In this document: one piece after another, positions 54,510 to 64,000 of the stretch | Position numbering within the stretch: the stretch's first letter is position 1 | Layout of the letters: every line of letters starts with the position of its first letter | Assembly (NCBI RefSeq): GCF_900111155.1 | Contig: NZ_FOGG01000005.1 | Span: 124,001 to 188,000, forward strand | Length of the DNA: 64,000 nucleotides | Direction: 5' to 3' | From: Pedobacter rhizosphaerae | GTDB lineage: Bacteria > Bacteroidota > Bacteroidia > Sphingobacteriales > Sphingobacteriaceae | Translations under genes and position numbers: made by a program | Notes under the pieces: model-generated | What the model saw: the letters and a program-made list of their open reading frames with translations, nothing else | Databases searched by the model: none | Told to the model about the DNA's origin: nothing

Positions 54510-56024
54510 TTAGTCTTTATTCTTCAATGGTAAATTAAACCAATGGAAGCCATCTCTGGCAATTAATGCCTCTGCTTCTTCTGGTCCCCAGCTATCTGCA
54601 GGGTAGTTAGGGAAGTTGATTGATTTTTTACTTTCCCAGGTATTTAAAATTGGCATCACCAATTCCCAGGCAGCTTCAACCTGATCTCCGCGCATAAACA
54701 AGGTTTGATCACCCATCATGGCATCAAGAAGTAAGGTTTCGTAAGCTTCAGGGGTATCGCCTTCGTAAGTGCCTTTATAATCAAAAACCATATCCACCGG
54801 ATTTAATACCATATCTAATCCAGGGCGTTTGGCCTGTACCTGCATACGAATACTCATTTCTGGCTGGATACTAATTACCAAACGGTTTTGTTGCCAGTTT
54901 TCAGTAACACCTGCAGAAAAGATCTGGTGAGGCACATCTCTAAATTGAATAGTAATTAAAGATGAGGTTTGGTTTAAGCGTTTTCCTGTACGTAAGTAAA
55001 AAGGAATTCCTTGCCATCTCCAGTTGTCTATATGGAATTTCACAGCCGCAAAAGTTTCGGTATTTGAATGTGCATCAACACCTTTTTCCTGACGATAACC
55101 AGGTACTTCTTTACCTTCAACCCATCCTTTACTGTATTGACCACGAACTGTACTGAAGCGAATATCTTCAGAAGAGAATGGACGCATAGCCTTTAAAACT
55201 TCTACTTTACGGTTTCTGATTTCGTCTGCATCGAAATTAATCGGTGCTTCCATACCCACCAAACACAATAATTGCAGAAGGTGATTTTGAATCATATCTC
55301 TCAAAGCACCAGAGCCTTCATAGTAACCTCCACGATCGCCTACGCCTAACTGTTCGGTTACTGAAATTTGAACGTGATCGATGTAAGACCTGTTCCATAA
55401 GGGCTCGAACAATGAATTGGCAAAACGGAAAGCCATCATGTTTTGTACCGTTTCTTTACCCAGATAATGATCGATACGATAAATCTGTTTTTCGGTAAAA
55501 ATGGTGCTTAATAATGTATTCAGTTCTTTTGCAGATTCTAAATCGTGACCAAAAGGCTTTTCAATAACGATACGGCTATTATCCTCATCCTGCGTAAGTT
55601 TATATTTCTGTAAACACTCGGCAATAATCGGGAAAAAGTTAGGGGCAACTGCCAGGTAGAAAATTACCTGTGTGCCGGCACCATATTCTTTTTGATATTT
55701 TTCTACGGCAGCTTTAAGGTTTTCGAAAGTTTTAGGTTGAGCAAAATCGGTAGGGCAGTAGTGGATGGTATTTCCAAAATCGTCCCATTTATCTTTTTTA
55801 ACTTTTCCGCTTCGTGAAAACTCATTAACAGCCTCTTCTAAGGCTGTTTTGTAGCTTTCATCCGTAAATTCGGTTCTACCAGTACCAATAATGGCAAACT
55901 TCTCTGGCATGTAACCCTCCATAAATAAATTGTATAGGGCAGGTGCTAGTTTTCTTTTGTTTAAATCACCTGTTCCGCCAAATATTACAAATATGGTCGG
56001 GTTTAATGCGGTTTTGGTTTTCAT
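54510..56024 (-). CDS. zwf: Glucose-6-phosphate 1-dehydrogenase
   Basis: NADP-dependent first enzyme of the oxidative pentose phosphate pathway, 504 residues. The Rossmann start is FGGTGDLNKRKL (residues 15-26), EKPFGHD lies at 155-161 and the substrate-binding RIDHYLGKE at 183-191. The whole length is intact. It is followed by pgl and preceded by gnd on the same strand, giving the complete NADPH-producing branch in one place. Confidence 0.97.
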   Translation of the reverse strand: MKTKTALNPTIFVIFGGTGDLNKRKLAPALYNLFMEGYMPEKFAIIGTGRTEFTDESYKTALEEAVNEFSRSGKVKKDKWDDFGNTIHYCPTDFAQPKTFENLKAAVEKYQKEYGAGTQVIFYLAVAPNFFPIIAECLQKYKLTQDEDNSRIVIEKPFGHDLESAKELNTLLSTIFTEKQIYRIDHYLGKETVQNMMAFRFANSLFEPLWNRSYIDHVQISVTEQLGVGDRGGYYEGSGALRDMIQNHLLQLLCLVGMEAPINFDADEIRNRKVEVLKAMRPFSSEDIRFSTVRGQYSKGWVEGKEVPGYRQEKGVDAHSNTETFAAVKFHIDNWRWQGIPFYLRTGKRLNQTSSLITIQFRDVPHQIFSAGVTENWQQNRLVISIQPEMSIRMQVQAKRPGLDMVLNPVDMVFDYKGTYEGDTPEAYETLLLDAMMGDQTLFMRGDQVEAAWELVMPILNTWESKKSINFPNYPADSWGPEEAEALIARDGFHWFNLPLKNKD

Positions 56025-56053
56025 TTTTTGTCTTTGTTCGTAAGTGTACTTGG

Positions 56054-57469
56054 TTATGATAATTTATTCCAGTCTGCGTGGAAAACTCCATCCTTGTCAA
56101 TGCGTTCAAAAGTGTGAGCACCAAAGAAATCTCTTTGTGCCTGGATTAAGTTAGATGGCATTCTGGCTGTGGTAATCGTATCGAAATAAGTAAGTGTAGA
56201 AGCGAAGGCTGGTATACCTACTCCTGCGTTAATACAGGCAGCAACTGTTTTACGTGTTCCTGGTAATACATTTTTAATGATGTTTTGAATTCCTGCATCA
56301 CCAAACAAATGTTCCAGTGCATTATTTTTATCGTAAGCCTGGTAAATGTCTTCCAAGAATTTAGCTCTGATGATACATCCACCACGCCAGATTTTTGCAA
56401 TTTCCTGCAATTGCAGGTTGTATTGATATTCTTTAGAAGCTTGTACCAACAGGTGCATACCTTGAGCGTAAGCGCTGATCATCGAAAAATAAAACGCATC
56501 TTCCAACTCTTCAACAGTTACATCGATTTTTCCATCCTTTTTACCAAAAGCTTCCTCTAATGAAACTCTTAAGGCTTTGAATTTGGATAGATCTCGGTTT
56601 GAAACAGCTTCATTAATCGTTGGAACCGGTAATTGCAATTCCATAGAAACCTCCGAAGTCCATTTACCAGTGCCTTTAGAACGTGCTTCATCTTTAATCT
56701 GATCAAGCAAATCTTTTTGGGTTTCGGTATCTTTGTAAACAAATATTTCAGCAGTAATTTCTAAAAGGAAAGACTGTAAACGACCTTCGTTCCATTTTTT
56801 GAATACTTTATAAATTTCGTCGTTTGAGTATCCTAAGCCATTTTTGAGTACGCCATATACCTCGGCAATAAGTTCCATAATGGCATATTCTATACCGTTA
56901 TGTACCATTTTCACAAAGTGACCTGATGCACCAGGACCAATATAGGTAACGCATGGATCGTTATTTACTTTAGCAGCGATGGCATCAAAAACGTCTTTAA
57001 CTACGTTGTAGGCTTGTTTGTCGCCTCCAGGCATCATACTAGGACCGAAACGGGCTCCCTCTTCACCACCAGAAATTCCCATTCCAAAGAAATGCAAACC
57101 TTCCTTTTCCAATTCGTCAACTCTGCGGTTGGTATCTGTAAAGTGAGAGTTACCACTATCAATAATAATATCACCTTTGCTTAAAAGTGGCTTTAATTCA
57201 GCAATAACGCTATCAACAATTGGTCCTGCAGGTACTAATAAGATTAAGGTACGTGGCGTTTGTAAGCTATTGATGAAATTTTCAATATTATCAAAGCCCT
57301 CTAACTGATGTTTTTTTCCTTCTTCTTCTAGCTTGGCAATCATTTTCTGATCCTTATCGTAACCAGTAACTGAAAAGCCTTTATCTGCCATGTTTAATAA
57401 TAGGTTACGGCCCATCGTGCCTAAACCGATCATTCCCAATTTATATTGTTTTGAATCGTTATTTGCCAT
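56054..57469 (-). CDS. gnd: 6-phosphogluconate dehydrogenase, decarboxylating
   Basis: Third enzyme of the branch, producing ribulose-5-phosphate and NADPH, 471 residues (the long homodimeric type). GLGTMGRN is at 15-22; the catalytic Lys187 and Asn191 are in GHFVKMVHNGIEY, and DEARSKGTGKWTS follows. A TAATTTTG -7-like element lies on the minus strand at 57492-57499, about 22 bases before the ATG, so gnd may have its own promoter in addition to read-through from the glucokinase gene. Confidence 0.97.
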   Translation of the reverse strand: MANNDSKQYKLGMIGLGTMGRNLLLNMADKGFSVTGYDKDQKMIAKLEEEGKKHQLEGFDNIENFINSLQTPRTLILLVPAGPIVDSVIAELKPLLSKGDIIIDSGNSHFTDTNRRVDELEKEGLHFFGMGISGGEEGARFGPSMMPGGDKQAYNVVKDVFDAIAAKVNNDPCVTYIGPGASGHFVKMVHNGIEYAIMELIAEVYGVLKNGLGYSNDEIYKVFKKWNEGRLQSFLLEITAEIFVYKDTETQKDLLDQIKDEARSKGTGKWTSEVSMELQLPVPTINEAVSNRDLSKFKALRVSLEEAFGKKDGKIDVTVEELEDAFYFSMISAYAQGMHLLVQASKEYQYNLQLQEIAKIWRGGCIIRAKFLEDIYQAYDKNNALEHLFGDAGIQNIIKNVLPGTRKTVAACINAGVGIPAFASTLTYFDTITTARMPSNLIQAQRDFFGAHTFERIDKDGVFHADWNKLS

Positions 57470-57586
57470 TTTTAATTTTTTTGGTTGATCCCAAAATTAG
57501 GGTTTACAAATTAATATTTTAGTATGTGTTGTTAATTGTTTGTAATATTCTGCGCTTAGCAATATACTGCCGTTTAATTATAGGCT

Positions 57587-58342
57587 TTATGCCGGATTGA
57601 CCGTAAAAATGTTGTATTTATCGGCCAGTTTCCAAAGTTTAGCACCACCTTTTATGCCGTCTCTGTTGGTTACTAATTTAATGTTGTCTTCCAGCTTAAA
57701 GTCTATATGTTTAGCGTTACCTCCACCAATATAAAGCTTGTCATAATTAAAAACAGTCTTGTAGATTTCGATTACCTTTTTTAAGCGTTTGTTCCAACGT
57801 TCGGTACCAATCTTTTCAAAAGCTTTATTGCCAACATAATCGTCATAATCTTCCTCTTTACTGATGGGAAAGTGCGCCAGTTCTAAATGGGGTAATAATT
57901 CTCCATCAAAAAGCAGCGCTGTACCGAAGCCTGTGCCAACCGTAAAAACAATTTCAAAACCCTTACCTTCAACTACCCCAAGGCCTTGTTGGTCTGCATC
58001 ATTTACAATTCTAACCGGTTTTTTTAATGCGTTCGCAACTCGCTGAGCTAAATCAATATCTGCCCATTTGTTTTTGGCAAGATTAGGGGCTGTTTTTACA
58101 ATACCATTTTTAACATAGCCAGGAAAGCCAATTGAAACCCTGTTGTAGGTTTCCGGGATAGGTTTAATTAATTCTTCAATACCGGTTACAATATCCTTTG
58201 GTGTTGCACCATCAGGAGTTTTGCTTTTAAGATACTCAGATAACATATTTCCATCCTCGTCTAAAAGAACAGTTTTAATACTTGTACCGCCGATATCGAT
58301 CGACAGGATATTGTTGTTTTCAACCTTTTTTTTAGTTGCCAT
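57587..58342 (-). CDS. ppgK: ROK-family glucokinase, polyphosphate-glucokinase-like
   Basis: Sugar kinase of about 251 residues. ATG at 58342 is chosen over an upstream in-frame start because the ATP/phosphate motif DIGGTSIK then lies at the usual position (16-23). Further marks are GFPGYVKNGIVKTAPNL, NDADQQGLG (catalytic Asp) and TVGTGFGTALLFDGELL. The short length and the VKNGIV and ELAHFP segments resemble polyphosphate-dependent glucokinases rather than ATP-only ROK kinases. Its place next to zwf-pgl-gnd and near ppk1-ppx supports this, but the phosphate donor is inferred. Confidence 0.82.
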   Translation of the reverse strand: MATKKKVENNNILSIDIGGTSIKTVLLDEDGNMLSEYLKSKTPDGATPKDIVTGIEELIKPIPETYNRVSIGFPGYVKNGIVKTAPNLAKNKWADIDLAQRVANALKKPVRIVNDADQQGLGVVEGKGFEIVFTVGTGFGTALLFDGELLPHLELAHFPISKEEDYDDYVGNKAFEKIGTERWNKRLKKVIEIYKTVFNYDKLYIGGGNAKHIDFKLEDNIKLVTNRDGIKGGAKLWKLADKYNIFTVNPA

Positions 58343-58513
58343 AAATTGTGCTTTTCTAATTCCGAAGTTCTGTAAATAAATTAAAACAACAAACAATAAA
58401 TCAAATAGGAGGTAATATCATTGTAAATAAATAAACTAGTATTTCTATGTATTTAGTAGAATATTTTTAAGTTTGTAGCGTTAAGCAATAAAAACTCTAT
58501 CAAATTACAAGAA

Positions 58514-59734
58514 ATGACCATCAACTACCTTGCATTTGCTATTCCTGCTTTTTTCTTATTTGTATTTATCGAATTTAAGATTGCACAGCGACAAAAGAGA
58601 TTAAAGGTTTTTAAGTATGAAAGCTCTGTTGCCAATTTTAGTGTGGGTATTGCAGAGCGTTTGTTGAATCTTTTTATTGCGGGTAGTTTCTATCAACTGT
58701 ATTGCTGGATTTACGACCATTATGCATTCATGCACATCTCTACCCGTTGGTACATGTGGGTTGTGCTATTGCTTGCCACAGATTTCGTTTGGTACTGGTA
58801 TCATAGGTTGGGGCATGAGATTAATATTTTATGGGCGGCGCATATTGTTCATCATCAAAGTGAGGAGTTTAATTTATCTGCTGCTGCAAGAATTACGACC
58901 ATTCAGGCTATTTTCAGGAATGTATTCTGGTGTACGCTTCCATTAATAGGGTTTCATCCGAATATGATCATCACCATATTATTAGTACATGGTGCATATT
59001 CATTCTTCACCCATACCCAATTGGTTGGTAAATTGGGCTGGCTCGAAAATATCTTCATCACCCCCTCACTTCATGGCGTTCATCACGCTTCCGATGAGAA
59101 GTATCTGGACAAAAATTATGGTGATGTATTTGTTTTCTGGGATAAAATTTTCGGCACCTTTCAGGCGGAGGAGGAGGCACCAAAATATGGCTTAACGCAC
59201 CCGATTAAAAGTTACAGCTTTTTATGGCAGCATTTTCACTATTATCTGGAAATTGTTGAGGCTTATAAGCGGGCTAATGGCTTCAAAGCCAAATGGAACG
59301 CGGTAATGGGAAGTCCTGCCTTAATGGATCAGGAAATACGTCCGGCGCTTGAAGCGCGTTATTTCCAGGATAAAGAACAACCCAGAGCCAAACCTAAGTT
59401 TAAATTTTACCTCAATATTCAGCTTATTTTTGTGGTCGTTCTGCTTACCGGGATGACCATGTTTCTCAGTTACCTGAGTGTGTTAGATCGATGGTCGCTG
59501 CTTGTTTTTGTATTAATTACACTCGTTAATATCGGGGCATTATTAGAACAAAGGAAATGGATTTATTACCTCGAATGCTTCAGGTTGATCTGTGTGTTTG
59601 GATATGTCTTTTATGTACTTAATATCTTCGGATTGCTTGTGTTTGCGGTACTGGGTTTAATCTTATTAGAGAGAATATTCTCACTAAAAAGAAAGTATCT
59701 TCAGTACGTTTACAGTTACGCCAGCAGGCGATAG
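58514..59734 (+). CDS. Sterol desaturase / fatty acid hydroxylase family protein
   Basis: Membrane di-iron enzyme of 406 residues. Three histidine boxes are visible: HRLGHEINILWAAHIVHHQ (two boxes together) and HGVHHASDEKYLDKNYGD. About 4-5 hydrophobic segments lie in the first 260 residues; the last ~120 residues add three or four more hydrophobic helices, a C-terminal extension common in Bacteroidota members. The substrate could be a lipid, carotenoid or sterol-like compound; I cannot tell. Confidence 0.9.
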   Translation: MTINYLAFAIPAFFLFVFIEFKIAQRQKRLKVFKYESSVANFSVGIAERLLNLFIAGSFYQLYCWIYDHYAFMHISTRWYMWVVLLLATDFVWYWYHRLGHEINILWAAHIVHHQSEEFNLSAAARITTIQAIFRNVFWCTLPLIGFHPNMIITILLVHGAYSFFTHTQLVGKLGWLENIFITPSLHGVHHASDEKYLDKNYGDVFVFWDKIFGTFQAEEEAPKYGLTHPIKSYSFLWQHFHYYLEIVEAYKRANGFKAKWNAVMGSPALMDQEIRPALEARYFQDKEQPRAKPKFKFYLNIQLIFVVVLLTGMTMFLSYLSVLDRWSLLVFVLITLVNIGALLEQRKWIYYLECFRLICVFGYVFYVLNIFGLLVFAVLGLILLERIFSLKRKYLQYVYSYASRR

Positions 59735-60227
59735 ATTATTTCTTTAGCTTTCATTTTTCTGATTGTTGCTAAAATGTTACGAATTATTGGTTTCGTTTTG
59801 TTTTTGTATTAATAAGTGTCATTATGCTATTGTAACAAAATTATTACAATCCCTGTCTTCTTTATTTTTTCTAGCGATTTTTGGCTGGTTTTACCTTTTA
59901 GTGGAGCCATAATATACCATTTTACCGGTTTTTTCTTACCGAAGGCTATCCCGATATTTTACTTGTTGTGATCGATTTTTGTTAAATTTTCTAACATTAG
60001 TTGGGTGTTATCATAATAATAATTAGTTTCGAGTTGTTTTTTATTTCTATTTAACGAAATATAAAGCAAGTTGAAATTAAACAAATCGCAAGTTTTTCGC
60101 TTCGCTTTTTGATATTTTAACTTGTGGTTAATATTGAATTAACATAGACAGGGTTATTTTGCCGGCATTCCGGAGAAATATAAAACTCAAAAACGAAATT
60201 GTAAGTAACTAACCGGATATACTCATT
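59735..60227. other. AT-rich spacer upstream of SusC, no gene recognised
   Basis: About 490 AT-rich bases. A small inverted repeat gttaatattgaattaac lies at 60127-60143 and ccggcattccgg near 60161-60172. Neither a sigma/anti-sigma pair nor a clear TAnnTTTG promoter with a -33 box is seen. It probably holds the SusC promoter and leader. Confidence 0.55.
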
Positions 60228-63200
60228 ATGATAAAAATTTTTACCCAGAAAATTTCTTGGCCACGCTGTGGATCGAATTCGATTCCTATCGATATTGAAG
60301 ACGTTGAGCGAAGAAACACCAAAGCCTTTCACTTCATGTCGTTTGTTTTCAACCTAACAATCGGTATACTGATGTTTGGCTCAGTGCTGACCGTTCAGGC
60401 CCAACAAAATAAACCAATTATCATTAAAGGAAGGGTAATTGATGCCGCAGATAACCAGCCTTTGGTGGGGATTACCATATCAAGCTCTGCCAGAAAAGTA
60501 TTAGGTACAACCAATGAAAACGGAGATTTCAGTATCTCCTTGGTTGCTGCAGATGATGTTTCTTTTAATATGGTGGGTTACACGGTGATAAAAAGGAACT
60601 TTAATGTCTCGCAAACAGGCATAGTTATCAAAATGACTTCCTCTACAAGCCAGTTAAATGAAGTAGTAGTTACCGCTTTAGGTATAAAAAGGGAAGAAAA
60701 GGCTTTAGGTTATGCCATCACTAAAGTAGATAGCACTGAATTTACCAATGCGGTGGCCAGTAACTGGACCGATGCGTTATCTGGAAAGGTGGCGGGCTTA
60801 AATTTAGTTCGCAATAGCGGCCCGGCAGCATCCAATAAGATTATTTTAAGGGGTGAAAACAATTTAACGGGAGACAATGAAGCGCTTATTGTAATAGACG
60901 GTGTTGTGGCTAGTAGCTCTACCAGGCGTACTGCTGCATCTTCGGGTGGCGTATATGGCACTTCGGGAGATATCATGCCTCCCGATTTCGGATCAGCATT
61001 AAATGACTTGAATCCGGATGATATTGAAAGTGTTACCGTTTTAAAAGGCCCCGGTGCATCTGCATTATATGGTCAGCGCGGCGCGAATGGTGCCATTATT
61101 ATTACCACGAAATCGGCTAAAACCAATAAAAAACTGAATATCACTTTTACCTCTAATAGCACATGGGAGCAGGTTAACACCAAACCTGATGTTCAAAATC
61201 AATTCGGTCAGGGACAGTTTGGTGTTCCATATTTTTCTTATGGGGCATCTGTTGATGGGCCAAGCACCAATGCCACAAGTGCCAGCTGGGGTGCACCGTT
61301 TGGTACAGGATCGAGCTTTTTTCAATATGATCCGGCTACCAAAACAAGGGGATTAACCAGGACACCCTGGGTGGCTTATGAGAATCCTGTAGATGCATTT
61401 TTCAAAACAGGCTTCGAATCTTCCAATTCAGTAAGCTTAGATGGAACCTATAAAAAGGTGGGTATGCGTTTTTCTGCCAGTCATGGAAATAATTCCTGGA
61501 TAGTCCCAAATACCGGTCTCGAAAGAACCACTGCAACTTTTAACGCTACAACAAACTTGACTAAAAAGCTCAACCTCAATGTTAAAGTAGCTTACAACAA
61601 CCGCCATAGCGATAATTTGCCTGCAACTGGTTATGGAAACCAGTCGTTAATGTACTGGTTTATGTTTGCACAACCCAATGTTAATACAGATTGGTATAGA
61701 GATTATTGGGCACCGGGTAAGGAAAATGTTCAGTTTGTGAATATTACCACTACCAACCCCGAGAGCCCTTATGCCATATCAGAGCAGTATCTGAATAAGC
61801 AGCGTAGAAATGGTGTTTTAAGCAATTTGCAGTTAAATTATAAATTCACTGATGAATTAAGTTTAATGGTGCGCGGATCAATAGATTATAACCATGATAT
61901 CCGCGAAACGCAACGTCCATGGGATGCCGCCGGAAACAAATTTGCCCAAGGTTCTTACCGTGTTCAAGACATAGATTCTTATGAAGCAAATGCTGATTTC
62001 CTCTTAAAGTATGATAAAAAGATCAGCAATTCTTTAAAGATGAATGCCAATATAGGGGGGAGTCAGATGAGAAATGAATACAAGAAATCAGAGCTTCGTG
62101 CTGATGGTTTGGTTATTCCGGGAGTATATAAACTGGATAATAATGCCAGTCCTTTGATATCGGTTCCGGATACAGCCAGATATAGAATCAACAGTTTATA
62201 TGCCGCTGTTTCGTTTAGTTTTAAAAATTATCTGTTTTTAGATTTAACTGGCAGACAAGATTGGAGCAGTACTTTAGCAACTCCGTTTAGAACAGATAAT
62301 GTAGGGTTTTTCTATCCTTCGGCAAGTGCTTCTTTTGTACCGTCAGATCTTTGGAAAATGCCTGCAGCCATTAACTTTCTTAAATTAAGAGCATCGGTGT
62401 CGCAAGTAGGTAGTGGGGGCACAACCCCTTACCGTACGGCATATAATTACAATTTAGCATCTAACGGTATCTACCCGGATAGTGCGATGACCAATCCTTC
62501 GGTGTTACCCAACCCCAATTTGAAACCCTTAAAAACAACCACAATAGAGGTAGGAACAGAGTTGCGCATGTTCAAAAACCGCTTGAGTTTTGATTTTGCA
62601 GCGTATTATGGCAACACCAAAAATCAAATTTTAAATCGAATTGTAGACCGTGCAACAGGTTATAGTGTGGCTGTTTTTAACGTGGGGAATGTTGAGAATA
62701 AGGGGATAGAATTAGCGGTAAACGGAACGGTATTACAGACTAAAAAATTTAAATGGCAGTTAAACGGAACATTTACTGCAAACAGAAATCTGATTAAAGA
62801 ATTGGCTGATAGCTCAGTTGTACTAAGAACTGGTGCCCTTGGTGGTGGACAAATTGTAGCCAATGTTGGTGGTAGTATGGGCGATTTATGGGGTAGAGGA
62901 TATTTGCGGTCTCCAAGCGGACAGATCATTTACGATGCGGCTACTGGAAATGCTAAAACCGGAAATGATTTGGTGTTTCTGGGTAATACCATGCCAAAAT
63001 TCAGATTTAGCTTCGGTACAACCATTACTTATGATCGCTTTAGCCTGAGCGGTTTATTCGATGCACAATTGGGTGCTGTGGCACATTCGCTAACCTTTTC
63101 GAGAATGGCAGCGCTAGGTAAGCTGAATTTGACTTTACCGGGCAGATATAATGGTGTAGTGGGTGATGGAGTAGTTCAGAATGCCGATGGTTCATTCCGC

Positions 63201-63530
63201 CAGAACGATGTAGTGGCCACAAATTTAGAAAGCTTTTATACTTCGCTATACGGTTCTGATCAGGCAGAGGGCAGTATTTTCAGAACAGATTATTTGAAAT
63301 TCAGAGAGGCTAACTTAACTTATGCCTTTAGTACACCGTTTTTAAAACGCATAGGTTTTAACAAGCTTACCCTTGGCGTATATGGCCGTAACTTATTTAT
63401 TTGGTCACCTTGGCCAGCATTTGATCCTGAATTCGGAACATTATCGGGTACTGATATTGTTCAGGGGTTTGAAACCGGTCAGCTTCCATCCACCCGTAGT
63501 TATGGTTTCCGTTTAGTTGTGGGTTTATAA
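60228..63530 (+). CDS. SusC/RagA family TonB-linked outer membrane protein
   Basis: Outer-membrane importer of 1100 residues. After an unusually long start comes a hydrophobic signal (about residues 38-58, ending VQAQQNK). A carboxypeptidase-regulatory-like domain follows (about 65-150, IKGRVIDAADNQPLVGI). The plug domain (about 150-285) has NEVVVTALGIKREEKALGYA, ALSGKVAGLNLVR and VTVLKGPGASALYGQRGANG; the rest is the beta barrel. ATG at 60228 is used, but ATG at 60336 (Met37, MSFVFNLTIG) would give a normal-length signal. No STN domain is present, so it is not of the sigma-regulated type. Substrate unknown; the SusD partner follows 10 bases on. Confidence 0.92.
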   Translation: MIKIFTQKISWPRCGSNSIPIDIEDVERRNTKAFHFMSFVFNLTIGILMFGSVLTVQAQQNKPIIIKGRVIDAADNQPLVGITISSSARKVLGTTNENGDFSISLVAADDVSFNMVGYTVIKRNFNVSQTGIVIKMTSSTSQLNEVVVTALGIKREEKALGYAITKVDSTEFTNAVASNWTDALSGKVAGLNLVRNSGPAASNKIILRGENNLTGDNEALIVIDGVVASSSTRRTAASSGGVYGTSGDIMPPDFGSALNDLNPDDIESVTVLKGPGASALYGQRGANGAIIITTKSAKTNKKLNITFTSNSTWEQVNTKPDVQNQFGQGQFGVPYFSYGASVDGPSTNATSASWGAPFGTGSSFFQYDPATKTRGLTRTPWVAYENPVDAFFKTGFESSNSVSLDGTYKKVGMRFSASHGNNSWIVPNTGLERTTATFNATTNLTKKLNLNVKVAYNNRHSDNLPATGYGNQSLMYWFMFAQPNVNTDWYRDYWAPGKENVQFVNITTTNPESPYAISEQYLNKQRRNGVLSNLQLNYKFTDELSLMVRGSIDYNHDIRETQRPWDAAGNKFAQGSYRVQDIDSYEANADFLLKYDKKISNSLKMNANIGGSQMRNEYKKSELRADGLVIPGVYKLDNNASPLISVPDTARYRINSLYAAVSFSFKNYLFLDLTGRQDWSSTLATPFRTDNVGFFYPSASASFVPSDLWKMPAAINFLKLRASVSQVGSGGTTPYRTAYNYNLASNGIYPDSAMTNPSVLPNPNLKPLKTTTIEVGTELRMFKNRLSFDFAAYYGNTKNQILNRIVDRATGYSVAVFNVGNVENKGIELAVNGTVLQTKKFKWQLNGTFTANRNLIKELADSSVVLRTGALGGGQIVANVGGSMGDLWGRGYLRSPSGQIIYDAATGNAKTGNDLVFLGNTMPKFRFSFGTTITYDRFSLSGLFDAQLGAVAHSLTFSRMAALGKLNLTLPGRYNGVVGDGVVQNADGSFRQNDVVATNLESFYTSLYGSDQAEGSIFRTDYLKFREANLTYAFSTPFLKRIGFNKLTLGVYGRNLFIWSPWPAFDPEFGTLSGTDIVQGFETGQLPSTRSYGFRLVVGL

Positions 63531-63540
63531 AATTAGAATT

Positions 63541-64000
63541 ATGAGAACAGTGAATAAAATAACGAGCTATATATTAATAACAGCGGTAAGTACATTGATT
63601 TTTTCTTGCAAGAAAGATTTCAATGAAGTAAATACCGATCCAATAGGTAAATCTTCGGTTTCTGCCAATCAATTACTTTCACCGGCACTGGTAAATGTAT
63701 TGTCATCAAACATGGTGCGTAACCGTAATTTCAATAATGAACTGATGCAGGTTACGGTTGACATCAGTGATGCAGAAGGCAAGGTATTCAGGTACGATGT
63801 TAGACGTACCTGGGCAGATTACACCTGGAATTCCTGCTATCCGGAACTCACCAACTTTCGTGATATGTATACGATAGCGAACAGGCCAGAAACATTAAAT
63901 GCCTCTTACAAAGCAATATCATTAATTACGCAGGCCTGGGTTTTTCAATTGCTAACAGATGTGTATGGCGATGTTCCTTATTTCGATGCCAACAAAGGTA
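63541..64000 (+). CDS. SusD/RagB family lipoprotein, 5' part (3' end outside window)
   Basis: Surface nutrient-binding partner of the SusC importer. The frame is open from ATG 63541 to the window end (about 153 residues). The lipoprotein signal ends at Cys23 (STLIFSCKKDF). The mature start VNTDPIGKSSVSANQLLSP and the WADYTWNSCYPELTNFRDM and QAWVFQLLTDVYGDVPYFD segments match the first tetratricopeptide-like helices of SusD proteins. It begins 10 bases after susC, the usual operon spacing. Confidence 0.93.
   Translation, partial: MRTVNKITSYILITAVSTLIFSCKKDFNEVNTDPIGKSSVSANQLLSPALVNVLSSNMVRNRNFNNELMQVTVDISDAEGKVFRYDVRRTWADYTWNSCYPELTNFRDMYTIANRPETLNASYKAISLITQAWVFQLLTDVYGDVPYFDANKG

Overview
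The window reads as a chromosomal segment of a Bacteroidota bacterium of the Sphingobacteriaceae type, most like Pedobacter. The basis is the gene content (SusC/SusD pair, futalosine-pathway mqn genes, metY-metX-hom, DUF983, DUF4142), the frequent lack of strong Shine-Dalgarno sequences, TAnnTTTG-type -7 promoter elements and AT-rich spacers. This assignment is inferred from family recognition; no database search was run. No rRNA, tRNA, prophage, insertion sequence or CRISPR array was recognised. About 50 genes are ordinary, intact housekeeping or metabolic genes, and the unusual material is mainly in the spacers.

Layout. 1-3.8 kb: the 3' part of ddl, a Crp/Fnr regulator, a DUF983 protein, and two zinc-ribbon membrane proteins (one a CPBP protease), then an NTF2-like lipoprotein. 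4.0-8.8 kb (minus strand): one tight operon of aminotransferase, omega-amidase, glycosylasparaginase, a DUF2314 protein and cutC, closed by a terminator. 9.1-11.3 kb: a Bcr/CflA drug exporter and a queuosine-precursor transporter. 11.3-13 kb: gene-free mosaic repeats. 13-17.2 kb (minus): a methionine operon metY-metX-hom under a SAM-I riboswitch. 17.3-20.3 kb: a secreted protein with a possible Cys-Gln thioester signature, REP-like palindromes, a trans-sulfuration enzyme and a lipocalin-like lipoprotein. 20.5-23.3 kb: mqnE, a histidine phosphatase and mqnA. 23.3-27.2 kb: a 106-bp repeat array, a MauG-type peroxidase and a PhoX-like lipoprotein. 27.4-31.8 kb: mutS, an NlpC/P60 lipoprotein and two thioredoxin-fold proteins. 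31.8-36.4 kb: three short-chain dehydrogenases with AraC and TetR regulators; the TetR gene has palindromic operators. 37-39 kb: fabF and yceH, convergent. 39.4-44.3 kb: a Tat-exported molybdenum aldehyde oxidoreductase (three subunits) and a zinc alcohol dehydrogenase. 44.3-48.6 kb: a subtilase, a DUF4142 lipoprotein, a GNAT acetyltransferase, a long repeat spacer and yajQ. 48.6-58.4 kb: a histone-like protein, ppk1-ppx, a DUF4143 ATPase set between related repeats, and the oxidative pentose-phosphate genes pgl-zwf-gnd with a polyphosphate-glucokinase-like gene. 58.5-64 kb: a sterol-desaturase family protein and a SusC/SusD pair; SusD runs off the end.

How genes work together. metY, metX and hom supply homocysteine and are switched off by S-adenosylmethionine. 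The aminotransferase and omega-amidase are the two steps of the glutamine transaminase route. ppk1/ppx manage polyphosphate; the glucokinase could use it to make glucose-6-phosphate, which zwf, pgl and gnd would oxidise for NADPH. The aldehyde oxidoreductase and alcohol dehydrogenase could oxidise and reduce reactive aldehydes. The most distinctive non-gene feature is that many spacers carry their own tandem or mosaic repeats (80-220 bp units), some sharing words between distant spacers.
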